Assembly (NCBI RefSeq): GCF_900156515.1
Contig: NZ_FTNU01000009.1
Location: forward strand, 1-64,000
Direction: 5' to 3'
Length of the DNA stretch: 64,000 nucleotides
Source of the DNA: Moraxella cuniculi DSM 21768
GTDB lineage: Bacteria; Pseudomonadota; Gammaproteobacteria; Pseudomonadales; Moraxellaceae
The first letter of the stretch is position 1. Each line of letters opens with the position of its first letter. Position numbers and translations under genes: made by a program. Below, in pieces: positions 1 to 9,405 of this stretch. Under the pieces are notes generated by a model that saw nothing but the letters and a program-made list of their open reading frames with translations, was not told the DNA's origin and did not search any database.

Positions 1-41
1 GCCATCACAGACAGCTTGAAATCAAGTGTGTATTTTGCCAT
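1..41 (-). CDS. Transposase OrfA of IS3-like element, first 13 codons only
   Basis: The minus-strand ATG at 41-39 starts a frame reading MAKYTLDFKLSVM before the window ends. The pattern M-x-K-Y-x-x-x-F-K-L at the N terminus is typical of the helix-turn-helix OrfA of IS150-type IS3 elements, which binds the inverted repeats. The GGGGTG at about 54-49 on the minus strand can serve as the ribosome-binding site. Whether the rest of the gene is intact cannot be seen. Confidence 0.5.
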   Translation of the reverse strand, partial: MAKYTLDFKLSVM

Positions 42-100
42 AGAAAGCACCCCAAGAGTTAGTAGTGGAATGTCTAACTTTTGGGGTGCGGTTCAATTCA
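1..100 (-). mobile_element. IS3-family-like insertion sequence, left end only (runs off window)
   Basis: Read on the minus strand from position 100 downwards, the sequence begins with TG and contains CCCCAAAAGTTAGACA, the type of end seen in IS150/IS861-like members of the IS3 family. About 60 bases in, a short reading frame opens that resembles the start of an IS3 OrfA. A second CCCC-AA block at 50-55 makes a near-palindrome with 82-88. Only one end is in the window, so neither the matching inverted repeat nor a target duplication can be checked. The family call is from pattern recognition. Confidence 0.6.
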
Positions 101-159
101 GGGGTTTTTTATTTTTATCAGAAAATTAAACGAAAAAATGTTGCCAAAATAAATAAGAT

Positions 160-195
160 TTGTTATTATTTGAAAATAAATGATAATCTTTATCA
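160..195 (+). promoter_or_regulatory. Promoter with overlapping Fur box for the haem receptor/haem oxygenase pair
   Basis: TGATAAT-C-TTTATCA at 181-195 matches the 7-1-7 Fur core (TGATAAT-n-ATTATCA) at 13 of 14 positions. A TTGTTA at 160-165 and GATAAT at 182-187, 16 bases apart, form a plausible sigma-70 promoter whose -10 lies inside the Fur site, so Fur with iron would block RNA polymerase. This fits the haem-uptake role of the genes that follow. The promoter elements are inferred by eye. Confidence 0.7.
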
Positions 196-248
196 TTACT
201 ATTTTTATCTTTATAGTTAAATTTTAATTCAAGGATTGATAAATTATT

Positions 249-2594
249 ATGAAAAAATCATCGCTAAAACTCTCGCCGCTTGTGCTTGGTATATTAACCG
301 CCACAACGGGTTTTGCCAACACCACCCAACCTAGCACCGTGCCAAGCGTGCAGCTTAGCAAAACCGTCGTCATCGCCAAACGCAACAAAGCCGCCAACAC
401 AGAATCGCTTGGTCGTGATGAGCTTGATAATAACATGGTGCGTGATGTGCGTGATTTGGTACGCTACTCCACCGATGTCGGCATTGCTGACAATGGTCGC
501 CACCTAAAAGGCTTTGCCATGCGTGGCGTTGAGGGCAACCGAGTCGGCATTAGCATTGATGGTGTCAATCTGCCAGATTCCGAAGAAAACACCCTGTATG
601 CTCGCTATGGCAATTTTAATCCATCTCGGCTAAGCATTGATACAGAGCTTGTGCGTAATATCAGCCTTGAAAAAGGAGCGAATTCTTTTAATTCAGGCAG
701 CGGTTCATTGGGCGGCACGGTACAATACCGCACGCTTGATGCTGGCGATATTTTAACTGGCGATGATACACTCGGAGGCATCGTTCGCACAGGATATGCC
801 AGCAAAAATCGTGAATGGACGCACACCATCGGCACCGCCTACCAAAACGACAACTTCGAAGCACTGGCACTGTACTCACAGCGTCAAGGTCATGAGCTAA
901 AAAGCCGCGGCAAAGGCAACTTGACACTGGGCAGCGAAAGCCAACGCCCAGACCCTGCCACGCACAAAAACCGCAGTTATCTGGCAAAACTGGCATGGCA
1001 AATCACACCAAATCATCGAATTGGTGCCAGCATTAATGGACAAAATGGCAAAAACTACACCGATGAACGCTCTTATATGCTGCTGTCCTCTATGTGGCGT
1101 GAGGCTGATGATAGACAAAAACGCACCAACAGCAACCTGTTTTATGAATACAGCCCACCAAGCGATTGGCTTGCCAAGTTGCGTGTTGATTACGACAAAC
1201 AAAAAACCGATTTATCGGCGATTAATTATAAAGGCACGCACCCTTATGATTGGCGAACCAACACCCAATCTGCCGAGAAAAATTTAGACGAAATTTTTGA
1301 CCGCCGTATGCAAACCGACTTTGATCGCCTAAGCCTGCGTGCTGATTTTCAGCCCTTTGGCAGCACCATTGGTGAGCATACCCTCTCTGCCAAAGCCTAT
1401 GTGGCACGCCGCGACTTTAAAAACATCAACAATGACCGTGGCGGTGTTGGCACAAATTACGCCTACCAAAATACCTATACCATTCAGTATCCGATGCGTA
1501 CTGAGCAGCTTGGCATCTCTATCAAAGACAGTGTGCGTCTTACTGAACGGCTGTCAGCCGCTGCAGGCTTACGATACGACCAAGAGACCATCAAACCCCA
1601 AGAGCTAAATGCTGCATGCAGTCAGGCTTGCACCAGTGAAGGCAAACCTGATGGCAAGACTTTTAAGGTTGCCAGTGGTTTTGCAGGGGTTAATTGGCAA
1701 TTTAGCCCAGCTTGGAAAACAGGCTATCAAATCAGCACAGGCTACCGTGTGCCAACCGCCTCAGAGATGTATTTTACCTTCAAAAATCCATACGGCACTT
1801 GGAAATCAAACCCAGAGCTTAAGCCCGAAAAAAGCCTAAGCCACAGTTTATCTTTGCAAGGTTATAATAACAAGGGGTTGCTTGATTTGGGACTGTACAC
1901 CTCTTCATATCGAGACTTTTTGTCCGAACAGACCAGTTTGATTGTGCAACAAGAATATGGTCGTACCTATCAAACTCCGATGAATCAAACAGTCAATATT
2001 GACAAAGCTCGCATCTCTGGACTGGAATTGCAAACTAAGCTGAACCTGGATCAAATCTTTCCTGTAGCCAAAGGCTGGAAATTTTATGGCTCATTAGGCT
2101 ACAGTCGTGGTAAACTATCCACAGGCAATAGCTTATTGTCAATCCAACCCATAAAAGGTATCGTCGGCATTGATTACGAAGCACCAACAGGCAAATGGGG
2201 TGTCTTTAGTCGCCTTAGTTATTTGGGTGCAAAAAAAGCAAATGATGCCAAAGTTGAGGACATCAAAAGCCGCTGCCTTGCTTATGAATTTGACTGGTGG
2301 ACTGGCGAAAATGTCTGCAATCGTACCGAATTGTACAAAGAGACCATTACCGCACCTTATTTGAACAAATCCGCTCAAGTATTTGATATTTTTGGTTTTT
2401 ATAAACCAACAGAGCGTGCCACTGTTCGTGCTGGTGTTTATAATGTATTTGACCGCAAATATCATACTTGGGACGCATTGCGTGGCATTAACAGCTACGG
2501 CACAACCAACACGGTTGATAGACAGGGCAAAGGCTTAGAACGCTTCTATGCACCTGGTCGCAACTTTGCCGTATCGCTTGAATATAAATTTTAA
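249..2594 (+). CDS. TonB-dependent haemoglobin/haem receptor of the haemoglobin-transferrin-lactoferrin family
   Basis: This 781-residue outer-membrane receptor probably binds haemoglobin or haem and imports haem using TonB energy. It starts with a lipophilic signal peptide (MKKSSLKLSPLVLGILTATTG) ending near residue 23. A TonB-box-like stretch, KTVVIAKR, lies at about 38-45, followed by a plug (about 50-150) with GVEGNRVGISIDG and GSGSLGGTV. A long beta-barrel ends in the terminal Phe typical of outer-membrane proteins. The segment GYRVPTASEMYFTF followed by NPELKPE is the counterpart of the FRAP/NPNL region of bacterial haemoglobin receptors, but the His between the two boxes of HmbR-type receptors is not evident. 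Two loop Cys pairs are visible. It lies behind a Fur box and 69 bases before haem oxygenase. Which host protein it binds cannot be read from the sequence. Confidence 0.88.
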   Translation: MKKSSLKLSPLVLGILTATTGFANTTQPSTVPSVQLSKTVVIAKRNKAANTESLGRDELDNNMVRDVRDLVRYSTDVGIADNGRHLKGFAMRGVEGNRVGISIDGVNLPDSEENTLYARYGNFNPSRLSIDTELVRNISLEKGANSFNSGSGSLGGTVQYRTLDAGDILTGDDTLGGIVRTGYASKNREWTHTIGTAYQNDNFEALALYSQRQGHELKSRGKGNLTLGSESQRPDPATHKNRSYLAKLAWQITPNHRIGASINGQNGKNYTDERSYMLLSSMWREADDRQKRTNSNLFYEYSPPSDWLAKLRVDYDKQKTDLSAINYKGTHPYDWRTNTQSAEKNLDEIFDRRMQTDFDRLSLRADFQPFGSTIGEHTLSAKAYVARRDFKNINNDRGGVGTNYAYQNTYTIQYPMRTEQLGISIKDSVRLTERLSAAAGLRYDQETIKPQELNAACSQACTSEGKPDGKTFKVASGFAGVNWQFSPAWKTGYQISTGYRVPTASEMYFTFKNPYGTWKSNPELKPEKSLSHSLSLQGYNNKGLLDLGLYTSSYRDFLSEQTSLIVQQEYGRTYQTPMNQTVNIDKARISGLELQTKLNLDQIFPVAKGWKFYGSLGYSRGKLSTGNSLLSIQPIKGIVGIDYEAPTGKWGVFSRLSYLGAKKANDAKVEDIKSRCLAYEFDWWTGENVCNRTELYKETITAPYLNKSAQVFDIFGFYKPTERATVRAGVYNVFDRKYHTWDALRGINSYGTTNTVDRQGKGLERFYAPGRNFAVSLEYKF

Positions 2595-2663
2595 CCCGCA
2601 GTGGCAGTGCTTGCAGCCCAAGCCACAAGCCTGCCCAAACCCACTCACCAAAGGAGAGCATAC

Positions 2664-3245
2664 ATGAGTGATTTAACTTTTGCTGATAAGCTAAAAGAAC
2701 AAACCCGCACCGTGCATGACAGTGTGGATAATTTGGTAATGTCAGTTAAGCCTTTTGACAGCAAAGAAAACTACATTAATTTTTTAAAACTACAATCTGT
2801 CTTTCATCGCATTGTTGATGATATTTATAAAGACACTACCCTAAACCAAGCCATCAACGATTTGGCACAAATGGCTCGCTATGATGCCGTGCTGGCGGAT
2901 TTGGCGGATTTGGGACAGGCGAAATATCAGTTTGCCGAGCCTTTGCCAAAACCCACTGGCAATCAAGCCATCGGCTGGTTGTACTGTGCCGAAGGTTCAA
3001 ATATCGGTGCGGCATTTTTGTTCAAAGATGCCAAAGAAAAGCTCGGATTTGACGAAAAATTTGCCGCCCGCCATCTGGACGCACACCCTGACGGTCGTGG
3101 CAAGCACTGGAAGGCGTTTCGCGAACACTTAAATAATCTAAATCTTGATGAAAATGCCCAAAATGAAGCCATCGCTGGTGCGATCGATGCTTTTGAATTT
3201 TATAAGGCAACATTGCGTCAAATTTTTCATCAAGCCCAAGCATAA
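2664..3245 (+). CDS. hemO: Haem oxygenase
   Basis: A 193-residue cytoplasmic enzyme that opens haem to biliverdin, CO and Fe2+, releasing iron from imported haem. The N-terminal TRTVHDSVD carries the likely proximal haem ligand His18. GWLYCAEGSNIGAAFLF at about 103-119 is the conserved distal-helix segment of bacterial haem oxygenases. The start at 2664 is chosen because AAGGAG lies 7 bases upstream; an in-frame extension to 2601 has no such site. Length is close to Neisseria HemO and Pseudomonas PigA. It follows the TonB receptor by 69 bases and is presumably co-transcribed from the Fur-controlled promoter at 160-195. Confidence 0.88.
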   Translation: MSDLTFADKLKEQTRTVHDSVDNLVMSVKPFDSKENYINFLKLQSVFHRIVDDIYKDTTLNQAINDLAQMARYDAVLADLADLGQAKYQFAEPLPKPTGNQAIGWLYCAEGSNIGAAFLFKDAKEKLGFDEKFAARHLDAHPDGRGKHWKAFREHLNNLNLDENAQNEAIAGAIDAFEFYKATLRQIFHQAQA

Positions 3246-3305
3246 CCACCCACTTAATCGTACCATGTTTGGCGACCGCTCAAGCACAATACTTTCGCTT
3301 GGGTA

Positions 3306-3325
3306 AAAACCATCTGGTCGGTTTT
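3306..3325 (+). terminator. Possible terminator after the haem oxygenase gene
   Basis: AAAACC and GGTTTT form a six-pair stem with an eight-base loop, ending in four T. It is weak and has no long T run. Upstream, CTCAAGC/GCTTGGG around 3276-3303 could form a second hairpin. The rest of the gene-free stretch 3246-3643 holds the tRNA promoter described separately and no convincing ORF. Confidence 0.35.
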
Positions 3326-3508
3326 GTATGATTATGCAGAGTGATTATTGCACCAACCTTATTGCCAAACTGGATTTTTCCAGCTTGGTAATTTTATGTG
3401 CTGCTTTATTGCGTTTATTTGGCATAAAATTAAGATAATTAAATCCTTTAAATTTCAATAAGTTACAAACTTTATCAACAAAAATACCAAATTTTCCCCA
3501 AAAAAAGT

Positions 3509-3536
3509 TTGACAGTTGATAAATTTCGTATATAAT
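3509..3536 (+). promoter_or_regulatory. Sigma-70 promoter of the tRNA-Val/tRNA-Asp unit
   Basis: A perfect TTGACA (3509-3514) and a perfect TATAAT (3531-3536) are separated by 16 bases. The predicted start is about 100 bases before tRNA-Val, leaving a leader to be processed. A second TTGACA at 3614-3619 has only CATTTT at the -10 position and would start inside the tRNA, so it was not chosen. Confidence 0.75.
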
Positions 3537-3643
3537 ACGCACCACAAAGACGATGAACAAGGCGAAAATCAAGTTCTTTAAAGTTTTTGAAAATGTTACT
3601 TAAAATGCGATACCTTGACACAGTATCATAAAAAAGCATTTTA

Positions 3644-3719
3644 GGGTGGTTAGCTCAGTTGGTAGAGCATCTGCCTTACAAGCAGAGGGTCAGCGGTTCG
3701 ATCCCGTTACCACCCACCA
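3644..3719 (+). tRNA. tRNA-Val (UAC)
   Basis: A 76-base cloverleaf. Acceptor strands GGGTGGT and ACCACCC pair fully, the D-arm contains AGCTCAGTTGGTAGAGC, and the anticodon loop CTTACAA has anticodon TAC. The T-arm contains GGTTCGATCC, and the CCA end is encoded. It is followed after four bases by tRNA-Asp, presumably on one transcript. Confidence 0.96.
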
Positions 3720-3723
3720 CTTA

Positions 3724-3800
3724 GCAGCGGTAGTTCAGTTGGTTAGAATACCGGCCTGTCACGCCGGGGGTCGCGGGTTCGAGCCCCGTCCGCTGCGCCA
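3724..3800 (+). tRNA. tRNA-Asp (GUC)
   Basis: A 77-base cloverleaf. Acceptor strands GCAGCGG and CCGCTGC pair fully, the anticodon loop CTGTCAC gives GTC, the T-arm reads GGGTTCGAGCCCC, and the CCA end is encoded. It is the second gene of the tRNA-Val/Asp unit. Confidence 0.96.
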
Positions 3801-4001
3801 TTTTTAGTGTGGCTTTTATTAGCTTTTCACTTTCTCCCCAAGTCTCCCCTGTCTTGGGGATTTTTTCTTGTCAAAACATCGGTTTTTGGCAAGCAGCAAC
3901 TGCCAATTTACACCATCTCATCAAGGATGTTTTGTAATAAATTCTATGCTAAAATAAGCATTTATAAAGCACTTAGCAATAACCAGCAAATTGAGCCAGC
4001 C

Positions 4002-5504
4002 ATGTCCAGCACGCCAACCGTATTTAATCCAAAAGCACAAAAAAACACAGAATCGGCCTACCATCATCAAGCCAATCATAACCAAAATCGCACTGTCGCC
4101 CAGACAGCAAATGCCGTCAAACCATCATCAAGCAACAATCCCAAAATCGGCTTTGTTTCGCTGGGTTGCCCAAAGGCACTCGTTGATAGTGAACGCATTA
4201 TTACAGAGCTGACTCGTGAAGGATATCAAGTCGCCAAAGATTATGATGGTGCGGATTTGGTGGTGGTCAATACTTGTGGCTTTATTGAATCAGCTGTGCA
4301 AGAAAGCCTAGATGCCATCGGCGAAGCAATTAACAAAAATGGCAAAGTGATTGTAACAGGCTGTCTAGGCAAAGATGCCGAAAAAATTCGCACCATGCAC
4401 CCTGCAGTGCTTGCAGTTACAGGGGCTCATGCTTATCAAGAAGTGGTAACGGCAGTAACTCATCATGTGCCCAAGCCCACCAAAAGCAAAAACTACGACC
4501 CCAAAATTGATCTCATTGATGATGCTGGCATTAAACTTACGCCCAAACATTATGCTTATCTAAAAATTTCTGAAGGCTGCAACCATCGATGCACTTTTTG
4601 TATCATTCCATCGCTGCGTGGTGACTTGGTTAGCCGACCGATTGATTCGGTCATGAAAGAAGCGGCTGCCCTAAAAAATTCAGGGGCAAAGGAGCTGCTT
4701 ATCATCTCACAAGACACCTCGGCCTATGGCGTGGATTTAAAATACAAAACCAGTTTTTGGGACGGTCAGCCACTCAAGTCAAAATTTTTTGATATGTGCC
4801 AAGCCATGTCCAAGCTGGGTATTTGGGTGCGTCTGCATTATGTATACCCCTATCCACATGTTGATGCCGTGGTAGAGATTATGGCACAGAGCATGGCAAA
4901 TTCTGCTGGCACAGGCGGCCTGCTGCCCTATCTTGACATTCCCTTTCAGCATGCAAGCCCCAATGTCTTAAAGGCGATGAAACGCCCTGCGATGAGCGAA
5001 GATACTCTTGAGCGTATCCGTGCATGGCGTGCGATTTGCCCTGATATTGTCATTCGCTCAACTTTTGTGGTTGGCTTCCCAGGCGAAACTGACGAGGATT
5101 TTGCCTATTTACTTGACTGGTTAAAACAAGCTCGCCTAGATCGTGTGGGCTGCTTTACTTATTCTGAAATCGAGGGTGCTGTCGCCAATGATTTGCCCAA
5201 CCCAGTGCCAGAGCATATCAAACAGCAACGCTATGAAGCACTGATGGCATTGCAGCAACAAATCAGTGCCGAAAAACTCGCCGAAAAAGTCGGCAAACAA
5301 CTTGTGGTGCTGGTTGATGAGATCGACACAGAGGAAAATATCGCCATCTGTCGCAGCTATGCTGACGCACCAGAGATTGACGGTCATGTTTATCTTGATA
5401 ATATCAACCACACTGTCAAGGCTGGCGATATGTTCACAGTACTGATTGATGAAGCAAGCGACTATGATTTATTCGCTGACTTTGGCTCTGCTGTGCCAGT
5501 TTGA
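4002..5504 (+). CDS. rimO: Ribosomal protein S12 methylthiotransferase RimO
   Basis: A radical-SAM enzyme that adds a methylthio group to the conserved Asp of ribosomal protein S12. The N-terminal UPF0004 domain starts near residue 50 with [17 protein letters not shown] and has the three cluster-binding Cys near residues 55, 91 and 120. The radical-SAM motif CNHRCTFC lies near 192-199, followed by a C-terminal TRAM domain (VVLVDEID onward). From the ATG at 4002 the product is 500 residues, with a polar Asn/Gln-rich extension of about 50 residues not found in the roughly 440-residue E. coli protein. The start is uncertain: the ribosome-binding site is weak (GAG), the frame is open further upstream, and the true start could be closer to KIGFVS. 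Confidence 0.93.
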   Translation: MSSTPTVFNPKAQKNTESAYHHQANHNQNRTVAQTANAVKPSSSNNPKIGFVSLGCPKALVDSERIITELTREGYQVAKDYDGADLVVVNTCGFIESAVQESLDAIGEAINKNGKVIVTGCLGKDAEKIRTMHPAVLAVTGAHAYQEVVTAVTHHVPKPTKSKNYDPKIDLIDDAGIKLTPKHYAYLKISEGCNHRCTFCIIPSLRGDLVSRPIDSVMKEAAALKNSGAKELLIISQDTSAYGVDLKYKTSFWDGQPLKSKFFDMCQAMSKLGIWVRLHYVYPYPHVDAVVEIMAQSMANSAGTGGLLPYLDIPFQHASPNVLKAMKRPAMSEDTLERIRAWRAICPDIVIRSTFVVGFPGETDEDFAYLLDWLKQARLDRVGCFTYSEIEGAVANDLPNPVPEHIKQQRYEALMALQQQISAEKLAEKVGKQLVVLVDEIDTEENIAICRSYADAPEIDGHVYLDNINHTVKAGDMFTVLIDEASDYDLFADFGSAVPV

Positions 5505-5660
5505 TGTTTAATAAGTCGCTACGGCTTATTTGCTTGCGGCGACTTTGTTTCTGCCGTACTTATCTTGCATAATGATAGATTGTATATTTGCCAAAGCCAT
5601 CGCACGGCACATCTTGATGGCTCTGCTAACAAATAATTTCCTGCCACAAACAATAAGCCA

Positions 5661-6875
5661 ATGAACACCATGAATCAATTTTCGCTCGATAATAAACAGC
5701 CGACCAGTCTGCTGCCTGTGGTGATTTTGGCTTTGTCAGCATTTATTTTTAATACCACAGAATTTATCCCCATCGCCCTGCTGACTGACATCGGTACAAG
5801 TTTTGGCATGAGTGCCGATGCCACAGGGGTGATGATGACCATCTATGCATGGATTGTGGCACTGCTATCACTGCCGATGATGCTAATGACAGCAAAGATG
5901 GAACGCAAAAAACTGCTGATTGCCATCTTTGCCCTGTTTGCCATCAGTCATGGCGTGTCCTATCTTGCAAACAGTTTTGGCACTTTGCTCATCAGCCGCA
6001 CTATGGTGGCAATTTGTCATGCACTGTTTTGGTCAATCACAGCAAGCCTTGCGGTTCGGCTTGCCCCAGAGGGTATGCAGACTCGTGCTTTAGGCTTGCT
6101 TGCCACAGGGGGTGCGTTGGCAACCGTGCTTGGTCTGCCAATAGGCAGGCTGCTTGGACAGGCATTTGGCTGGCAGACAACTTTTGCTGTGATTGGTGTG
6201 GTCGGTCTTGTGATTATGCTTACGCTTGCAGTGGTTTTACCAACACTGCCTGCCAAAAACACAGGTAATTTGGCAAGCCTGCCTGCCATCGCCAAAAACA
6301 AAGCCCTGCTGCTGGTCTATGCCATGATTGTCTTGACAGTTACCGCACACTTTACCGCCTACAGCTACATTGAGCCATTTATTCTGCACATCAGCAATTT
6401 TGGCAATCGTTTTATTGGCGTGGCTTTGTTAATTTTTGGTGTGGCGGGCATTGTCGCCAGTGTGCTTTTTGGGCGTTATTATGAAATTTTACTTAATAAA
6501 TTTATCCTTATTGGCTTTGTTGCTATGATTGTCAGCTTGCTGACTTTGTTGATATTTGCCCAAACTCTCACCATCTGGACACTGCTGATTTTTGTCTGGG
6601 GTGTGGCATTTACCGCTTTGGCATTATCCTTGCAACTGCGTGTGCTAAAACTTGCCCCAAACGCCACCGATGTTGCCATGTCAATTTTTTCAGGGATTTT
6701 TAATGTTGGCATTGGTGCAGGTGCGATGATTGGCAGTCTTAGTATTGCTGCATATTCTCTGGGTAATATTGGCTATGTTGCCGCCCTTATTACCCTATTG
6801 GCAGCAAGTGTTTTTATGTTTGTGTATTTTGGAGAATCAATAAAACATCTATCAAATAAATCCACAAAATTCTAA
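5661..6875 (+). CDS. sotB: SotB-type sugar efflux transporter (MFS)
   Basis: A 404-residue inner-membrane MFS transporter with about twelve hydrophobic segments. AFIFNTTEFIPIALL in helix 1, TIYAWIVALLSLPMMLMT, FWSITASLAVRLAP and TAYSYIEPFI follow E. coli SotB (YdeA) closely. SotB exports arabinose and other sugars or IPTG by proton antiport. The actual substrate here is not known. An alternative Met lies three codons in (5670). It stands alone between rimO and the convergent aminotransferase gene. The 269 bases after it (6876-7144) are AT-rich and show no gene. Confidence 0.85.
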   Translation: MNTMNQFSLDNKQPTSLLPVVILALSAFIFNTTEFIPIALLTDIGTSFGMSADATGVMMTIYAWIVALLSLPMMLMTAKMERKKLLIAIFALFAISHGVSYLANSFGTLLISRTMVAICHALFWSITASLAVRLAPEGMQTRALGLLATGGALATVLGLPIGRLLGQAFGWQTTFAVIGVVGLVIMLTLAVVLPTLPAKNTGNLASLPAIAKNKALLLVYAMIVLTVTAHFTAYSYIEPFILHISNFGNRFIGVALLIFGVAGIVASVLFGRYYEILLNKFILIGFVAMIVSLLTLLIFAQTLTIWTLLIFVWGVAFTALALSLQLRVLKLAPNATDVAMSIFSGIFNVGIGAGAMIGSLSIAAYSLGNIGYVAALITLLAASVFMFVYFGESIKHLSNKSTKF

Positions 6876-7144
6876 CCATCAACCTTGTATCACTTATTAA
6901 CGATTAGCCGTGCCACAAAGGACAAATCATGCTAAATTTTATCCTGTCTGCAACTCTATTAACTATTTTTTAACAAAATTAAAATATAAAAATCCACAAC
7001 CAGTCATTATCTGCATGGCGAATAAAACAAAAATAGATTGATTTTATTTAAGATAAATATAATTTAACATTTAAAAATACAAGTTGCCATTATGCACTCA
7101 ACCAAATTGTGTCGACTGTCAGCACAATAAATATCTTAACAAAC

Positions 7145-8452
7145 CTAAGGCAGTGTAATCTGATACATCTCACAAACAGCCTGATCAATCAATTCAAACA
7201 ATCTGTCAATCTCGGCAAAAGTCGTATAATGCAAACAGCCCAGTCGCAGCACTGTCCCTGTGTCGGCAAGTCGCTCGCTTAAATTTTTGGCATAAAAATT
7301 CCCAAAACCCAAAGCAATGTTATAGCCAGCCAACCATTGGCTTAGCTTTGCACCATCTTGGATAACACCTGCCTTAATGACATTAAAGGCAAAAGTTGGC
7401 GTGCGATTGCTGGCAGATTGCTTGCCATAAAGTTGTAAAAACGGACGCTGTTTAAATTTCTCCAGCAGATACTGACTTTGTGTCTGCTCATATGCCATCA
7501 CCTTGTGATAAGTTTTCTGCCTGCTTGTTGTCGTCAAGTCATATTGCGACTGCGTACCCACTTCATCAAAAGAAGGCAAGCCGTCATCAAGCCCCAGTGC
7601 CGACCAATATCGCATCATTGCCACAAACCCTGCCTGCGACTCAAAGGACTGCGTGCCTTGCTCATACGACATCGGCACCACATTGGTTGCAGGTTCAACC
7701 TTATATGGGCGAAGCTGTGTCAATAAAGCGTGCTTGGCAAACATCATACCCAAATGCGGCCCACCGATTTTATAGGCAGAGGCAAATAATAAATCCGCAC
7801 CCCAAGCCTCAAATTCGCTGGCAATATGCACCGCAGCGTGTACCGCATCGATACTTAGCAATGCTCCGACTGCCTTTGCCATCTGGCTAATGCGTGCTAT
7901 GTCTGTCATTGTGCCAATTAAATTAGAAGCAGCGGTTATCGCCACCAAACGCGTTCGCCCATCAATCAACTCCTCTGCCGCCTGATAATCCAAATCGTTC
8001 AGCGTATCGTTCAGCGGTATCATTCGCACCTCTACGCCAGCATCATCCGCTGCCTGTTGCCATGACGAAACATGAGAATAGTGATCGAGCGAACTTAGCA
8101 CAATATTATCACCTGCCTGCCAAGTGCGTGCAATCACCCTTGATATCATAAACATCAAACTGGTTGCATTTTGCCCAAAAACAATCTGTGCCTTTGTTCC
8201 GCCGCCCAGCCACACACGAGCTTGTTGGCGTGCCAAATCATTCACCGCCATCGTCCGAACAGAAGCCTGATTATAACCGCCCATGTTGCTATTGCCCAAG
8301 CAAAGATACGCCACCATCGCTTGCATGACGCAGTGCGGAACTTGCGAGCCACCCGGCCCATCAAAATAAATCGGCACATTGCCCGCATCATCTGTCTGCA
8401 TCAATGCAGGAAACTGCTTGCGAATATCCATCAATAGCTGTTGTGTAATCAT
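7145..8452 (-). CDS. Cysteine-desulfurase-like class V aminotransferase
   Basis: A PLP enzyme of aminotransferase class V, closest in pattern to the cysteine-desulfurase-like subfamily typified by Vibrio VC1184; 435 residues. IYFDGPGGSQVP at 28-39 is the substrate-loop start, Asp202 and His205 in SIDAVHA contact PLP, and Lys228 in SAYKIGG is the Schiff-base lysine. The mobile-loop Cys of true IscS/SufS enzymes is not evident, so the reaction may differ from cysteine desulfuration. It lies 45 bases downstream of the dioxygenase gene on the same strand and is probably co-transcribed, which hints at an amino-acid modification pathway. That is inference. Confidence 0.8.
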   Translation of the reverse strand: MITQQLLMDIRKQFPALMQTDDAGNVPIYFDGPGGSQVPHCVMQAMVAYLCLGNSNMGGYNQASVRTMAVNDLARQQARVWLGGGTKAQIVFGQNATSLMFMISRVIARTWQAGDNIVLSSLDHYSHVSSWQQAADDAGVEVRMIPLNDTLNDLDYQAAEELIDGRTRLVAITAASNLIGTMTDIARISQMAKAVGALLSIDAVHAAVHIASEFEAWGADLLFASAYKIGGPHLGMMFAKHALLTQLRPYKVEPATNVVPMSYEQGTQSFESQAGFVAMMRYWSALGLDDGLPSFDEVGTQSQYDLTTTSRQKTYHKVMAYEQTQSQYLLEKFKQRPFLQLYGKQSASNRTPTFAFNVIKAGVIQDGAKLSQWLAGYNIALGFGNFYAKNLSERLADTGTVLRLGCLHYTTFAEIDRLFELIDQAVCEMYQITLP

Positions 8453-8497
8453 TTAATTACCTAATAAATCTATTAATTTAAAATAATCAAAAATTCA

Positions 8498-9142
8498 TCA
8501 ATTGGGACGATTTGCTGTAACCACAAACAAATCCCAATAACCAACATCATCTTTATTAGCAATACTCACACTAGAAGCACTGTGCCACAGCGTGCGATCA
8601 TTGATGATACAATAATCTGCAGGCTCTGGCGATACGCAAGCAAGTGGCGTATCATCGGTTTTATGCTGCCACAGCATTAATGCACCGCCTTGTTGATTGT
8701 GGCGAGCGATGGTAAACACACCCACAAAATCAAAGCCGTCCTGATGCACGCCCTCAGGGGTAGCTTCGGCAGGCGTGCTGTTATCTTGGGCAATGATTCG
8801 CATCTGATGCACCTCAAGCTGACAGTTGCTTGGCAGATTGCACGCTTTGACAAAAGCATGGCAAATCTGCCCAAAGCCATCAGATTGCACGGTTTGTTCG
8901 CTCAAATTCTCATAGCAACGCAACACATCACCCTGAAATTCATTAAGTTTGCCCGTCTGCACAAAGCCATCACTGGGCAGCACAGTCAGCTGACCCTTGG
9001 CAAAAGCCAATTTGGAATATTTGCGAAATCGATACGCACCATCTTTATAATTGCTTGATTTTAATTCATCAAATGAGGGCTGTACAGCACAAATTGCCTG
9101 TTTGTCAAGTTTTCCTAATTTCATTAATAATACATCAGACAT
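8498..9142 (-). CDS. 2-oxoglutarate/Fe(II) dioxygenase family protein (PF10014-like)
   Basis: A 214-residue protein resembling the 2OG-Fe dioxygenase family that includes Bacillus L-isoleucine hydroxylase. The facial triad is visible: His133 and Asp135 in GVHQDGFDFVG, and His187 in DRTLWHSAS. YRFRKYSK near residue 37 is the usual N-terminal landmark. The start at 9142 is chosen over 9193 because AAGGAG lies five bases before that ATG. First gene of a two-gene minus-strand unit with the class V aminotransferase-like gene. Family precedent suggests hydroxylation of a free amino acid; the substrate cannot be read from the sequence. Confidence 0.75.
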   Translation of the reverse strand: MSDVLLMKLGKLDKQAICAVQPSFDELKSSNYKDGAYRFRKYSKLAFAKGQLTVLPSDGFVQTGKLNEFQGDVLRCYENLSEQTVQSDGFGQICHAFVKACNLPSNCQLEVHQMRIIAQDNSTPAEATPEGVHQDGFDFVGVFTIARHNQQGGALMLWQHKTDDTPLACVSPEPADYCIINDRTLWHSASSVSIANKDDVGYWDLFVVTANRPN

Positions 9143-9405
9143 AACAACTCCTTTTTGTGATGATTGTGGTATTTGTTGGTCAATTTTTGGCATTGCTCAC
9201 TACCAAACCAAGCATATCACAACAAAAATTTATATTCAACAAAAAAATAAGTTATAAATTCATCAAAGCAATTCGGCATTTTGATATTTTTTCATGATAA
9301 AGACTTATCAAGCCAGCAAAAATTTGCTAAAATTGTTATTTTAATTACAAACAAATTATTTGTTAATTTTCTTATTAATTTATTAAGTTATTATTAAGGT
9401 GTATT

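Noticed and set aside
3614-3642. TTGACA just before tRNA-Val as its promoter
   Set aside because: The -10 position reads CATTTT and the start would lie inside the tRNA; the perfect pair at 3509-3536 is a better promoter.
3807-4001. Upstream extension of the rimO frame to 3807
   Set aside because: It overlaps the space right after tRNA-Asp, is not family-like and has no ribosome-binding site at the early start.
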